Below are positions 1 through 7,954 of a DNA stretch of 32,381 bases, one piece after another. Origin of the DNA: Acidimicrobiaceae bacterium (GTDB lineage: Bacteria; Actinomycetota; Acidimicrobiia; Acidimicrobiales; UBA8592); contig JAHECR010000038.1 of assembly GCA_024641655.1 (NCBI GenBank), positions 1-32,381 on the forward strand, given 5' to 3'. Position 1 is the first letter of the stretch, and each line of letters begins with the position of its first letter. Under the pieces are notes generated by a model that saw only the letters and a program-made list of their open reading frames with translations, was not told the DNA's origin and made no database searches. Position numbers and translations under genes: made by a program.

Positions 1-1455
1 GTCGTAGTCCTCGAACCACGGCGCCGCGATCCAGCGGTCGACCCAATTCCGCACCCACGCGATTGTCGTGCGACCCCGGCGATCGACGCGTCGGACGTCG
101 TAGGTATCGAGCAGGCTGAGCACGACGTCAACACCCGGCGGGACGTCGTACCAAGAATCGCGGTAACGCTCCAGGCGGGAAGTCGTCCAACCGAGTGACT
201 CGAACGCCGACGCCAGCCCGTCGGCGGTGTCGACATCGCCATAGCTGACCCCGGGTTCGGCGCGGGTGACGGTGATCGCGACGTGGGTCGGAGCGGCCAG
301 GACGCTCGCTGCCTCGAGGCGGTCCCGCCGCACCGCGCGCGCAACCGACGGGCCGTGGAGGCGATGGAAGACGGCCCAGTTCGCTCTTTGACGCTCATTG
401 CGCTCTCGCCGCTCGACACCGAGCCGGGTCGATCCTTCGACATGGGCAAGTACTGCGCCTCGCGCCACAACGACCTTTCCGCCGGCCTGCCTCAGACGCC
501 AGCAGAGATCGACGTCCTCGGCTCCGTAGTTGTAGCGGTCGTCGAAGCCGCCGAGTACTCGGAACCGGGTCGTCTCGACGAGGAGGCATGCAGCGGTGGC
601 CGCGCCGACCTCGACCGCACCCGATTCGATGCGCGGCCGACCACCGCCGAGGTTCCTCGGCGCGAGAGCTCCGTCAGAGAACTCGAACCGGACGCCAGCA
701 TGGATCAATCGACCTTCAGGGGCGCCACCATCGCGGAGAGGTCGCGCTCCGTGGACCAGCTGGGCACCGACGGCCTGCGCTCCGGACTCAGCAGCGACGA
801 CCATCCGATCGAGCCACTGCTCGTCGAGTGGTTCGACGTCGTCGTTGAGAAAGAGCAGGTACCCATCCGCCATGCCCTCCGCGCCCTGGTTGCAGGCGGT
901 CGAGAACGACTCGTTGCGAGCGTTCCAGACGACGTCGAGATCGCGGCTTCGGAGCTCGCGTTCGGTGGCGCTGTCGACGTCGTTTGCGACGACCACGAGC
1001 TCGACACCCGGTCGAGCTCGGCACGCGTGCTCCAACACGTCCAGCAATTCTCCCAGGCGTGCCCCACCGGTCCGTGTCGGGATGACGATGCGCACTCGCG
1101 CGGTCGTCGGATCGACCGGCTCGAGCGAGGCCAGCTCTCGCCTCAGCGTTGCCCTTCGCCCAGGGGAGGCCAGCCGGTCCGGGATGTGACGCAGGCCACG
1201 AGCCGGGCGGGCGAGGCGTCGTACGCTGTCCCTCGACCGGACCACCCCTCCCAGGGTGCGGCGACGTATCGGAGCCAGCGAGCGCCAGGCCCGCAGTCCG
1301 ACGCCGACCCCGGGGACCGACCTGATGCGTTCGAGCTGCACCCGCTGGCGTTCTGACAGCGACCGCCACGCGTCGACGTCCTGTCGGGCATCGGCGAGCT
1401 GGCTGCGCAGGCGCCGCAGCTCCGCCTCGACGTCGTCTTGTTCAGGCGAGATCAT
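1..1455 (-). CDS. GT2 glycosyltransferase fused to a CgeB-like domain (3' part outside window)
   Basis: This gene reads leftward from an ATG at 1455 and runs open past base 1, giving 485 visible residues. Residues 3-45 look coiled-coil. A family 2 glycosyltransferase domain covers about 120-370: the strand RIVIPTRTG, the DxD-type metal/nucleotide-sugar motif NDDVEP (204-209), the acceptor-side motif GAEDVDLCWR (311-320) and HVEGST (338-343). A second domain begins near 390; its block VDVVLSLL...WVRNWVDRW (442-477) closely matches the CgeB-like domain of the upstream gene, so the two proteins share a module. The ATG overlaps the stop of the upstream gene (ATGA), implying translational coupling. 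GT2 enzymes move a sugar from an activated donor to a growing glycan; donor and acceptor cannot be read from the sequence. The C-terminus lies outside the window. Confidence 0.85.
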   Translation of the reverse strand, partial: MISPEQDDVEAELRRLRSQLADARQDVDAWRSLSERQRVQLERIRSVPGVGVGLRAWRSLAPIRRRTLGGVVRSRDSVRRLARPARGLRHIPDRLASPGRRATLRRELASLEPVDPTTARVRIVIPTRTGGARLGELLDVLEHACRARPGVELVVVANDVDSATERELRSRDLDVVWNARNESFSTACNQGAEGMADGYLLFLNDDVEPLDEQWLDRMVVAAESGAQAVGAQLVHGARPLRDGGAPEGRLIHAGVRFEFSDGALAPRNLGGGRPRIESGAVEVGAATAACLLVETTRFRVLGGFDDRYNYGAEDVDLCWRLRQAGGKVVVARGAVLAHVEGSTRLGVERRERNERQRANWAVFHRLHGPSVARAVRRDRLEAASVLAAPTHVAITVTRAEPGVSYGDVDTADGLASAFESLGWTTSRLERYRDSWYDVPPGVDVVLSLLDTYDVRRVDRRGRTTIAWVRNWVDRWIAAPWFEDYD

Positions 1456-4400
1456 CGTGGTCCCGACGTCACCCCGACGAGCTCCGCAACCACTTGCGCG
1501 TAGGCGCGGGACATCTCGATATGGGTGTAGGCGGCGGCGCGCCCCTGCGCGGCGATTCGAGCCTCGGTCGTCAACAGGCGAGAGACTCCGCCGAGAGCCT
1601 CGCGCAGTCCGGCCAGCCCAGGTGGGTAGAAGATCGCGATGTCGTCGGACACGTCATGGGGCAGGCATCCGATGCGGGGAGCGATCACCGGACGACCGAA
1701 CGTGAATGCAAGCTGCAAGGCGCCACTGTTGAGGCCCGTCCGGTAGGGCAGGACAGCGACGTCAGCTGCTGCGTAGTAGCTCTGAAGGTCGTCGTCGTCG
1801 ATTTCGTCGTGGACGAACATCACGCCGTCGGAGTCTTCCAGACGCGCGATCAACTCACGAGCCCCGGGAAACTTGCCGGCCTTGCCCGCCACCAAGAGTC
1901 GAAGCCGCGGCTCGCTCTTTCGAGCGTCCTCGAAGGCGTCCAACAGATCCTCGATGCCCTTGTACGGCCGGATCTGCCCGAACGTCAACAGCACGACCTC
2001 GTCGTCGAAGAAGCCGAAGCGGCGGCGGGCTGCACCGGGGTCGGCGACGTTCGGGTAGGCAGCCACGTACGAACCGTGCTCGATGAGGCGGATCGTATCG
2101 GGGCGGAGCCGGTAGTGAGGGGCCGCCAAGTCGACCGTCTCCGGACACATCACGTGGACAATATCGGCGCGGTCTGCGATGCCCTGGCGCAGTTCGGCCT
2201 CCAGGACGGGGTAGGGCGACTCGTGCGGCAGGAGGTTGTGGACCGTCCAGATCAACTGGCCACCCCGACGGCGGTGCTCGTCGAGGCCGTCCAAGATGGC
2301 CCGGAGCCTTTGGCGCGCCGAACGATCGCTCGGGCAGGGGTTCAACAAGGGAGCAGTCCAGTGGAGATGGAGCACCCGATGCTCACCACGGTGACCGACG
2401 GGTTCGAGTAGGTCGAGAGGATCCTCCAGCGCGACCGCTGCAGCGTCTGCGCGTCGCAGCTCCGAGTGGAGGAGCCCCTGGAACGGATTGGTGACGCGGT
2501 AGTCCGGCCAGAACCCGACGACGGTCCCCACCGTTCGTCGCGGCGGTCCCTCGAGACCAATCTCGTCGGAGATGAACGCATCGACTTGCTGCGCTCGGTG
2601 AGCGTAGGTGTGATGAGATCGGACCGTTGCCTGCAGGCCCTGGACCAGCTGGCGCCGTGCTGCGTGATCGTCTCGTAGCCTGTGGATCGTCGCAGAGAGG
2701 TCCTCCGCATCGGTCCATAGGGGTACCTCGTCGAGACCGACGACCTCCGGACCCGACGGCGTGTCGGTGAGGGGCACGGCACCAGACAAGATCGACTCGA
2801 AGATCCTCGAGTTGGTGTTGTTGAACGGCCGGTTGACTTCTTGTTGATCGTCGAGAACAAACATCGCCGAGCGATAGAGCGACGGCAGCTCGAAGTAGGA
2901 GACCTTGCCGCTTTGCAACTGCGTGAGCCGTGGGTCGATGCCGTGCTGGGTGCCGAAGATCCCGACGGGCACGCCTGGTTCGGACTCGGCGAGCGTGGAG
3001 TACGCGTGGCGCTCGGAGCCCCACTGGTTGATCGTGACCACGAGCGACGGATCACGCTCGGTGACGCCGAGCTCGTCGGTGAACAGCTCGTCGTCGACCG
3101 CAATCGGCAACACGGCGGTCGGGACCCCGACGATGCGGTCCACGATGCGCCGGGTCCGCTCGGACGAGCAGAGCACTCCGTCATAGAGCTCGAGCGACCC
3201 GCGCTCGACCCAGCGATCCGTGTTGTTCCGGATCCACGCCACCCGCCGAATTCCAGCCGGCAGGCGGAGCGGGTCGAGGCATCCGAAACGGGGCTCGGCC
3301 AGCAGCGAGAGCACGACGTCGGTCCCCGTTGGCGGCCTGTACCAACGCTCGGGCGGCAGATAGCACACACCGACGCCAAGCCGTTCCAGCTGCCGCCCCA
3401 AGCCGATGGCCGTGTAGGGGTCGCCACGGCCTTCGCCGAGGTCCGTCGTCGAGACGGTCATCGCCACTCTGTACCGGGCGGTTCGCGGGTAAGGCCGGTC
3501 GATCGCCGCCTCGTAAGCCGCCTGGACCGGACTGACTTCGAGATGCGGCCGGAACGAATCGATATCGGTGCGCGGGCGGTGAAGTGGAACGACCAGGTCG
3601 GCACGAAGGTCTCGGTCGTCCTCCTTCGAGGACGTCGGGGGTGCCGGCTTACGCCGCCGGCGGACGCTGATCGACTGCTTCACTCGCCGGGGCACCCTCA
3701 GCATGGCGGCGCCCAGCCGGAAGCTTTCGCTTTCGTAGATCTCCTCGAGCTTGCGCTCGAGTTCCCGATTGCGGCGGAAGAGGGCCCGTCGGGCCTCGAA
3801 CTGCTCCTCGTAGCGTTGCTGCAGCTCCCGTAGGTCGCGCATCCGCGCCGGCGAGCGCTCCTCACCCAGCTCGCGTCGGACCCGCTCGAGCTCAGTGCTC
3901 GCGACGGACAGCTCCAGACGGGCTCGCTCGAGCTCGCCTGCCGTGGCCCGTTGCTCGCCTCGGGCGTGCTCGAGGGCAGCGGACTTGTCCTCGCTCGCTC
4001 GCTCGAGGGCAGCGAACTTGTCCTTCCGCTCCTGCTCGAGCATGCGCCTGAGCTCGGCTATCTGGCTCGCTGCCTGCATCGGCTCGAACCGCATGATGTG
4101 CTGATAGGTCCGATGGTCGTCGTTGCGAAGGAGCTGTTCCCGCAGCGCCTCGACCAACTCGGAGCGGAGGTAGCCGTGCATCGTCTGCTCGATCGTCCGC
4201 CGCACCCGGACATGCCTCGTCCGCACGAAGCCGTGCTGCTCAGCGAACTCGGAGAACGAAGACGCCGTGAACCAGCGGATGTGCGTCCGGTCGAGGAGAC
4301 CGTCGTCGGTATAGGTGAATCGATCGGTCAGGAGGTTGAGGATCAGCGCTTCGTGGCTAGCGTTCGGGATGCTCACGATCAGCCAGCCACCCGGCGCGAG

Positions 4401-4778
4401 GAGCTCGTTGTCGCGAATGCTGTCGAGCACAGCGCCGGGATCTCGGAGGTGCTCGAGGACATCGGCCAAGATCACCACATCGAACGGCCCGTGCGGTCGG
4501 ACCTCGCTCGCCCAGTCGGTGCTGAGGTCAGCCTGGATCGTGATCAGGCCCCGAGCAGCGGCATCGGCAAGCAACTCGGGATCGTTGTCGACCCCGACAG
4601 CGTGCCGGCCTTCAGCGACGAGCGCTCCGGCTACGATGCCGCGGCCGCACCCGAGATCCAACAGTCGTTCGCCGCCCTCCCGGGCGAGCCTGAAGATCGC
4701 CGCCGCGGTGTCGTTCTCACGCTCCGGATCGAACTCGTAGTCATACATGCCATGTTGGCGCTCACCGGGGGAGGTCAT
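1452..4778 (-). CDS. Methyltransferase / coiled coil / CgeB-like GT / GT4 fusion protein
   Basis: This is a 1108-residue multidomain protein. Residues 35-190 form a class I SAM methyltransferase: motif I LLDLGCGRG (39-47), acidic VGVDND (61-66), then ILADVLEHLRDPG. A charged coiled coil spans about 235-350. Residues about 435-735 are a CgeB-type glycosyltransferase (VVLSLL, WIRNNTDRW, then NTNSRIFESILSGAVPL at 655-669). Residues about 750-1100 are a GT4-like domain (WTVHNLLPHES 844-854, FGQIRPYKGIEDLL 933-946). The frame stays open further upstream, but ATG at 4778 is preferred: AAGGAGG lies 7-8 bases before it and the methyltransferase fold begins just after it. It overlaps the upstream GT2 by 17 bases and the next gene by 4. 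The architecture suggests a protein that both methylates and extends a surface glycan; substrates are unknown. Confidence 0.88.
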   Translation of the reverse strand: MTSPGERQHGMYDYEFDPERENDTAAAIFRLAREGGERLLDLGCGRGIVAGALVAEGRHAVGVDNDPELLADAAARGLITIQADLSTDWASEVRPHGPFDVVILADVLEHLRDPGAVLDSIRDNELLAPGGWLIVSIPNASHEALILNLLTDRFTYTDDGLLDRTHIRWFTASSFSEFAEQHGFVRTRHVRVRRTIEQTMHGYLRSELVEALREQLLRNDDHRTYQHIMRFEPMQAASQIAELRRMLEQERKDKFAALERASEDKSAALEHARGEQRATAGELERARLELSVASTELERVRRELGEERSPARMRDLRELQQRYEEQFEARRALFRRNRELERKLEEIYESESFRLGAAMLRVPRRVKQSISVRRRRKPAPPTSSKEDDRDLRADLVVPLHRPRTDIDSFRPHLEVSPVQAAYEAAIDRPYPRTARYRVAMTVSTTDLGEGRGDPYTAIGLGRQLERLGVGVCYLPPERWYRPPTGTDVVLSLLAEPRFGCLDPLRLPAGIRRVAWIRNNTDRWVERGSLELYDGVLCSSERTRRIVDRIVGVPTAVLPIAVDDELFTDELGVTERDPSLVVTINQWGSERHAYSTLAESEPGVPVGIFGTQHGIDPRLTQLQSGKVSYFELPSLYRSAMFVLDDQQEVNRPFNNTNSRIFESILSGAVPLTDTPSGPEVVGLDEVPLWTDAEDLSATIHRLRDDHAARRQLVQGLQATVRSHHTYAHRAQQVDAFISDEIGLEGPPRRTVGTVVGFWPDYRVTNPFQGLLHSELRRADAAAVALEDPLDLLEPVGHRGEHRVLHLHWTAPLLNPCPSDRSARQRLRAILDGLDEHRRRGGQLIWTVHNLLPHESPYPVLEAELRQGIADRADIVHVMCPETVDLAAPHYRLRPDTIRLIEHGSYVAAYPNVADPGAARRRFGFFDDEVVLLTFGQIRPYKGIEDLLDAFEDARKSEPRLRLLVAGKAGKFPGARELIARLEDSDGVMFVHDEIDDDDLQSYYAAADVAVLPYRTGLNSGALQLAFTFGRPVIAPRIGCLPHDVSDDIAIFYPPGLAGLREALGGVSRLLTTEARIAAQGRAAAYTHIEMSRAYAQVVAELVGVTSGPR

Positions 4779-5682
4779 CTCGACGCCCTCCTTGTCTCCT
4801 CGTGCCGTCGTGGATCGCCAGGTCCACGAGCTCCTCATAGGTTTCCAGCCATTCGGCATCGATGTCACGGATCCGACGCCGCCAGCCGTCGAGGAAAGGC
4901 TGGAGGTCATCGAGCGCCGCTTCGACTCCGCCGTCGAACTCGAGGGCAGCCGATAGCAAGAGTCGACCTCTGACGAAGTAGTAGATGTAGCCCGACGATG
5001 GCAGTCGTCCCGCCGCGTTCTTGTAGTGGTGACCGCGAGCGGAGCCGACGAGCAGAGTCGTCCATCCCGCACGCCTCGCCAGCAGGTTGAACTCGGTCTC
5101 TTCGAAGTACAGGAAGTACTCCTCGGGGAGCAGCCCGACGTCGTCGAACACCTCGCGACGCACGAGCATGCAGGCCCCCGTCACGTAGTCGGTGGATACC
5201 GTTTCCTCGTCCATCAAGGTATCGGCCTGCGCCCCGAGGTCCCTGACCCTCGTGGCGCCGGTCGAACGGTCGACGTCTGCCCCGTTGAACCAGACCGTCA
5301 CCGGGTGCGAGCCGCCGTTGAGGATGCGGGGACCGACGATGCCGGCCTCCGGATGCACGATCATCGCATCGACCAACTTCGCGATCGTGTTGGGCTCCAC
5401 TCTGAGGTCCGGGTTGACGACCAGGAGCAGGTCCGCTCCCCGCTCGAGCCCGACTCGAATTCCCGCGTTGTTGCCGCCCGCGTAACCAAGGTTTTCGCCG
5501 GTCTGCACGAACGTCGTCCCGACGAGCTGCGCAAGAACCTCCTCGGTGGGCTCGTTGGTGGAGCCGTTGTCGACGACGGTGAGCCACTGGCGTCGATGGG
5601 TTGATGCCCGCAGAGCTCGGAGGCACTCAGCGGTGTCGTGCCACGCCTCGTAGTTGAGGACCGTCGTCGAAACGCTCAGCAC
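4762..5682 (-). CDS. GT2 glycosyltransferase, WbbL/rhamnosyltransferase-like
   Basis: This 306-residue GT-A fold enzyme starts at a GTG with GAGGA a few bases upstream. Visible motifs are VVDNGSTN (36-43), ENLGYAGGNN (63-72), VVNPDLR (88-94, the DxD-equivalent NPD typical of WbbL-like enzymes), the DYVTGACMLVRR acceptor loop and FEETEFNLLARRAG. WbbL-like enzymes add rhamnose or similar sugars to a lipid-linked acceptor at the cytoplasmic face. That order of motifs fits here, but donor specificity cannot be assigned. The gene leads a tightly packed unit: its 3' end overlaps the start of the methyltransferase/GT fusion by 17 bases. A hydrophobic stretch around YIYYFVRGRLLLSAAL may contact the membrane. 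Confidence 0.88.
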   Translation of the reverse strand: MLSVSTTVLNYEAWHDTAECLRALRASTHRRQWLTVVDNGSTNEPTEEVLAQLVGTTFVQTGENLGYAGGNNAGIRVGLERGADLLLVVNPDLRVEPNTIAKLVDAMIVHPEAGIVGPRILNGGSHPVTVWFNGADVDRSTGATRVRDLGAQADTLMDEETVSTDYVTGACMLVRREVFDDVGLLPEEYFLYFEETEFNLLARRAGWTTLLVGSARGHHYKNAAGRLPSSGYIYYFVRGRLLLSAALEFDGGVEAALDDLQPFLDGWRRRIRDIDAEWLETYEELVDLAIHDGTRRQGGRRDDLPR

Positions 5683-5747
5683 TACGTCCTCATCCTCTCG
5701 TCAACGCCGAGCCCGCCTCGCTTCGGTGGCGTCGTGATCACGGCAAG

Positions 5748-5775
5748 ATCCTACGCTCTGCCACAGGATTTCGAA
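5748..5775 (-). promoter_or_regulatory. Candidate promoter for the glycosyltransferase unit
   Basis: Read on the minus strand there is TAGGAT (5748-5753), a very good actinobacterial -10 hexamer. TTCGAA lies at 5770-5775 with a 16-base spacer, a weak -35. The predicted start of transcription is about 60 bases before the GTG at 5682. The rest of the 209-base gap 5683-5891 holds only a weak CCCCG/CGGGG dyad (5793-5821) and no gene that I can see. Confidence 0.35.
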
Positions 5776-5891
5776 CGTATGCGACGGCCAAACCCCGCTG
5801 CGGGTGGGAACCGCTACGGGGCCGAGCGGAGCTGCCAAGTCCGCCGTTCGCTGTTGGTCGCGTCTGGCGTTATCGGTCTGCCCGGCGCTGG

Positions 5892-6983
5892 TCAGTTGCG
5901 CGACCCGATCGTCCTAACGATGCCAAGGGCCCGTTGGCGGGCGCGACGGAATAGACGTAACCCCCGAGCCCGGGTCCGTAGGCCGAACGACCGGGCCCCT
6001 TGCCCGGTAGGCACGCTCGGCGCTGGCCGGGGGCCTGGATCTCGAATCTCGCTGTGCGCCGCAGCCGGGATCCGGCCGAGGGCAACGGCGTAATGGGTCT
6101 CGCCCAGGTCCGACAGCGCGTCGTCCAGGAGCAGCGCGACCTCGAGGAGCGTGTCGTGGACCCCCCGCTCGAAGTTCGCGACGCTGTCGCTCAACGCCAG
6201 GTGGTAGATGACCCCGCCAGTCGCGCGAACCTCGGCCTCGGGGAAGTGTCGCCGCAACGACGCGAGTATGCGCCCGCTGTCTGCCGCTTCTGTTGGGTCC
6301 GAGGCGAGCATCTGGGTGATGGTCGGCCGCGCGATCTCGCAAGGCAAGTGCCTGTCCGGGTACCGGTGGTCGACGAGGAGCGCATCAGGGAGAGTTCGCC
6401 GGAAGCTCGATGCGTAGTCGAGCTGGCGGCGCGACCACTGGAACCGGGTCGCACCAACGAAGTCGTCGAGCAGGAGAACACCACCGGGATTCAGCACGCG
6501 GCGGCTCCAGGCAAGCCACTCGTCGACATCGAGCATGTGATGGAGAGCGTTGTTCCAATGGACAAGGTCGTAGCGACCGATGTCCTCGCCAGGATCGAGG
6601 AGTCGCTCGTGGAAGGTCACCCGGTCGCTGAGGCCACGCTCCATGGCGACCTCCTTGCCCTGGGCGACCCTGGCAGGGGCGACCTCGAACACGTCCACGG
6701 TCCGCACGATCCCGGCGGTGATGAGGTCCATCTCCTTCACGCCGTTCCCACCCCCGATCGCGATGCCGCGGTCGAGCGGGAGTTCCGGGATCGTATCGAC
6801 CACCCATTGGCGAGCGCCCGCACTCAAGCCGTTCAACGGCTCTCCGCATACGCGCTCGTTGATGTGCCGCACGATGGCCGGGACCTGCCACCATCGGCCA
6901 CGGGCGGAACCCGCCGTTGTCACATTGCTCCAGTGCTCGGCGGCGTGAGCGGCGGCCTTCTCCGGTGAGAGATCAGTGTTCAC
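5892..6983 (-). CDS. Class I SAM-dependent methyltransferase
   Basis: The protein has 363 residues from a GTG start preceded by GGGAGGT. It shows a SAM-binding core: glycine-rich motif I IAIGGGNG (74-81), motif II VDVFEVAP (96-103), YDLVHWNNALHHML (138-151) and RVLNPGGVLLLDDFVG. The N-terminal helix (EHWSNV...) and the IAIGGGNG form of motif I resemble methyltransferases found in surface-polysaccharide and O-antigen clusters. The C-terminal 60 residues are Arg/Pro-rich and probably flexible, ending RRARQRALGIVRTIGS. It lies 209 bases upstream of the GT genes on the same strand, so a role in the same glycan pathway is likely but inferred. The methylated substrate is unknown. Confidence 0.85.
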   Translation of the reverse strand: MNTDLSPEKAAAHAAEHWSNVTTAGSARGRWWQVPAIVRHINERVCGEPLNGLSAGARQWVVDTIPELPLDRGIAIGGGNGVKEMDLITAGIVRTVDVFEVAPARVAQGKEVAMERGLSDRVTFHERLLDPGEDIGRYDLVHWNNALHHMLDVDEWLAWSRRVLNPGGVLLLDDFVGATRFQWSRRQLDYASSFRRTLPDALLVDHRYPDRHLPCEIARPTITQMLASDPTEAADSGRILASLRRHFPEAEVRATGGVIYHLALSDSVANFERGVHDTLLEVALLLDDALSDLGETHYAVALGRIPAAAHSEIRDPGPRPAPSVPTGQGARSFGLRTRARGLRLFRRARQRALGIVRTIGSRN

Positions 6984-7114
6984 GATCGACCTCCCGTAAG
7001 CGACCTCGTCGAAGTTTCGCCGAGGCTAGCAGGAGACCTCCGTCGGCCGGTCCGAGGCTCTACCATCCGGCGTACGGACAGACCCTTCCAGCGATCGGAC
7101 CGGAGCCAGTGACA

Positions 7115-7792
7115 ATGACGGGAACATGCGCGATCTGTGGTGGTCGAACCTTCGGAGCTGGACCGGGTGGTCGTATGTCAGTTTCAGGGGTGCCCCCGCG
7201 TTGTGAGACCTGCCAGTCGCTTGAACGGCATCGTTCTATCCGGGAGTTCTTTAATGCTCTGAAATCGCGACGTCTAAAATCCTTCGACGTCCTTCAGTTC
7301 AGTAAGGACCCCGCCGTGGATCCCCGCTGGTTCGGACATTTCGAGGTGTCTATGTACGGGGGCGCGAACTCGCTGGACCTCCAGAACATCGACCGGCCTG
7401 ACGGGCGGTATGACCTGGTGATCTGCAACCACGTGCTCGAACATGTGGAGGACGACGGAGCGGCGCTGCGCGAACTTGTCCGTGTCCTGAAGCCGGGCGG
7501 GTGTCTCTTCCTCACGGTGCCAGATCCGATCCGCCGTTCGGTAACGACAGACTGGGGCTATCCCGATGAAGCCCAGCACGGCCACTTTCGGACCTACGGT
7601 GCCGACATCGTCGAACGGTTCGTGCGTCATGCCCCTCGTGTCGGTATCGAGCGTGCGAACCTCAAGGACTCGGTAACCGGCACGCCCGATCACGCTTTCA
7701 TCTTCTACCAGCCCGGTCCTGCTGGGTGCATGGATCTGATTCGCTCGAACATCGCTGACTTGACGACCGTGCAGACACCAATCGCTGCGTAG
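7115..7792 (+). CDS. SAM methyltransferase-like protein with N-terminal Cys motif, lower GC
   Basis: I start this 225-residue protein at ATG 7115, nine bases after CGGAG; the frame is open upstream but has no coding character there. The N-terminus carries CAICGG (5-10) and, about 24 residues on, CETC, a possible zinc-binding pair. The methyltransferase half is clear: YDLVICNHVLEHVEDD followed by RVLKPGGCLFLTVP. Motif I is degenerate (FDVLQFSKDPAV, no GxGxG), as in a subset of glycan-associated methyltransferases. Codon use departs from its neighbours, with many A/T-ending codons (TCT, TTT, AAT, CTA, AAA, GCT), which suggests recent acquisition. It is divergent from the methyltransferase at 5892-6983. 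The target is unknown. Confidence 0.75.
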   Translation: MTGTCAICGGRTFGAGPGGRMSVSGVPPRCETCQSLERHRSIREFFNALKSRRLKSFDVLQFSKDPAVDPRWFGHFEVSMYGGANSLDLQNIDRPDGRYDLVICNHVLEHVEDDGAALRELVRVLKPGGCLFLTVPDPIRRSVTTDWGYPDEAQHGHFRTYGADIVERFVRHAPRVGIERANLKDSVTGTPDHAFIFYQPGPAGCMDLIRSNIADLTTVQTPIAA

Positions 7793-7863
7793 TCCAAGCG
7801 CATCGGTGGACCTGCGTATTTGCTGGTCTCGGGACCCGGAGTTGACCCCTATCGCTCGTGCTC

Positions 7864-7891
7864 TTGCCAAAGAGCCTGGCGCGGGTACCGT
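7864..7891 (+). promoter_or_regulatory. Promoter for the stalked lipoprotein, with overlapping hairpin
   Basis: TTGCCA (7864-7869) and TACCGT (7886-7891) are separated by 16 bases, a good match to an actinobacterial housekeeping promoter. A perfect dyad GCTCTT-GCCA-AAGAGC (7860-7875) overlaps the -35. It could be an operator, or the terminator of the methyltransferase gene ending at 7792. The first transcribed base would fall near 7898, where a GTG opens a short frame. Confidence 0.5.
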
Positions 7892-7897
7892 GAAGGA

Positions 7898-7954
7898 GTG
7901 CTCGTTCTCGACGCAGGCAAGTTGGCTGCGCGCACCGGGACTGCTGCGGCATGA
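7898..7954 (+). other. Possible 18-codon leader ORF, leaderless
   Basis: A GTG at 7898 sits six bases after the TACCGT -10 box, the distance typical of leaderless starts. It opens an 18-codon frame whose TGA overlaps the ATG of the lipoprotein gene (ATGA at 7951-7954). The lipoprotein ATG has no clear Shine-Dalgarno sequence, so coupled translation through this leader would explain how it is read. The leader is very short and has no recognisable peptide motif, so this is a hypothesis. Confidence 0.25.

Noticed and set aside
4779..5072. Upstream extension of the methyltransferase/GT fusion frame by 98 residues
   Set aside because: It lies antiparallel in frame to the conserved C-terminal part of the GT2 gene, has no conserved motif, and a near-perfect Shine-Dalgarno sequence precedes ATG 4778.
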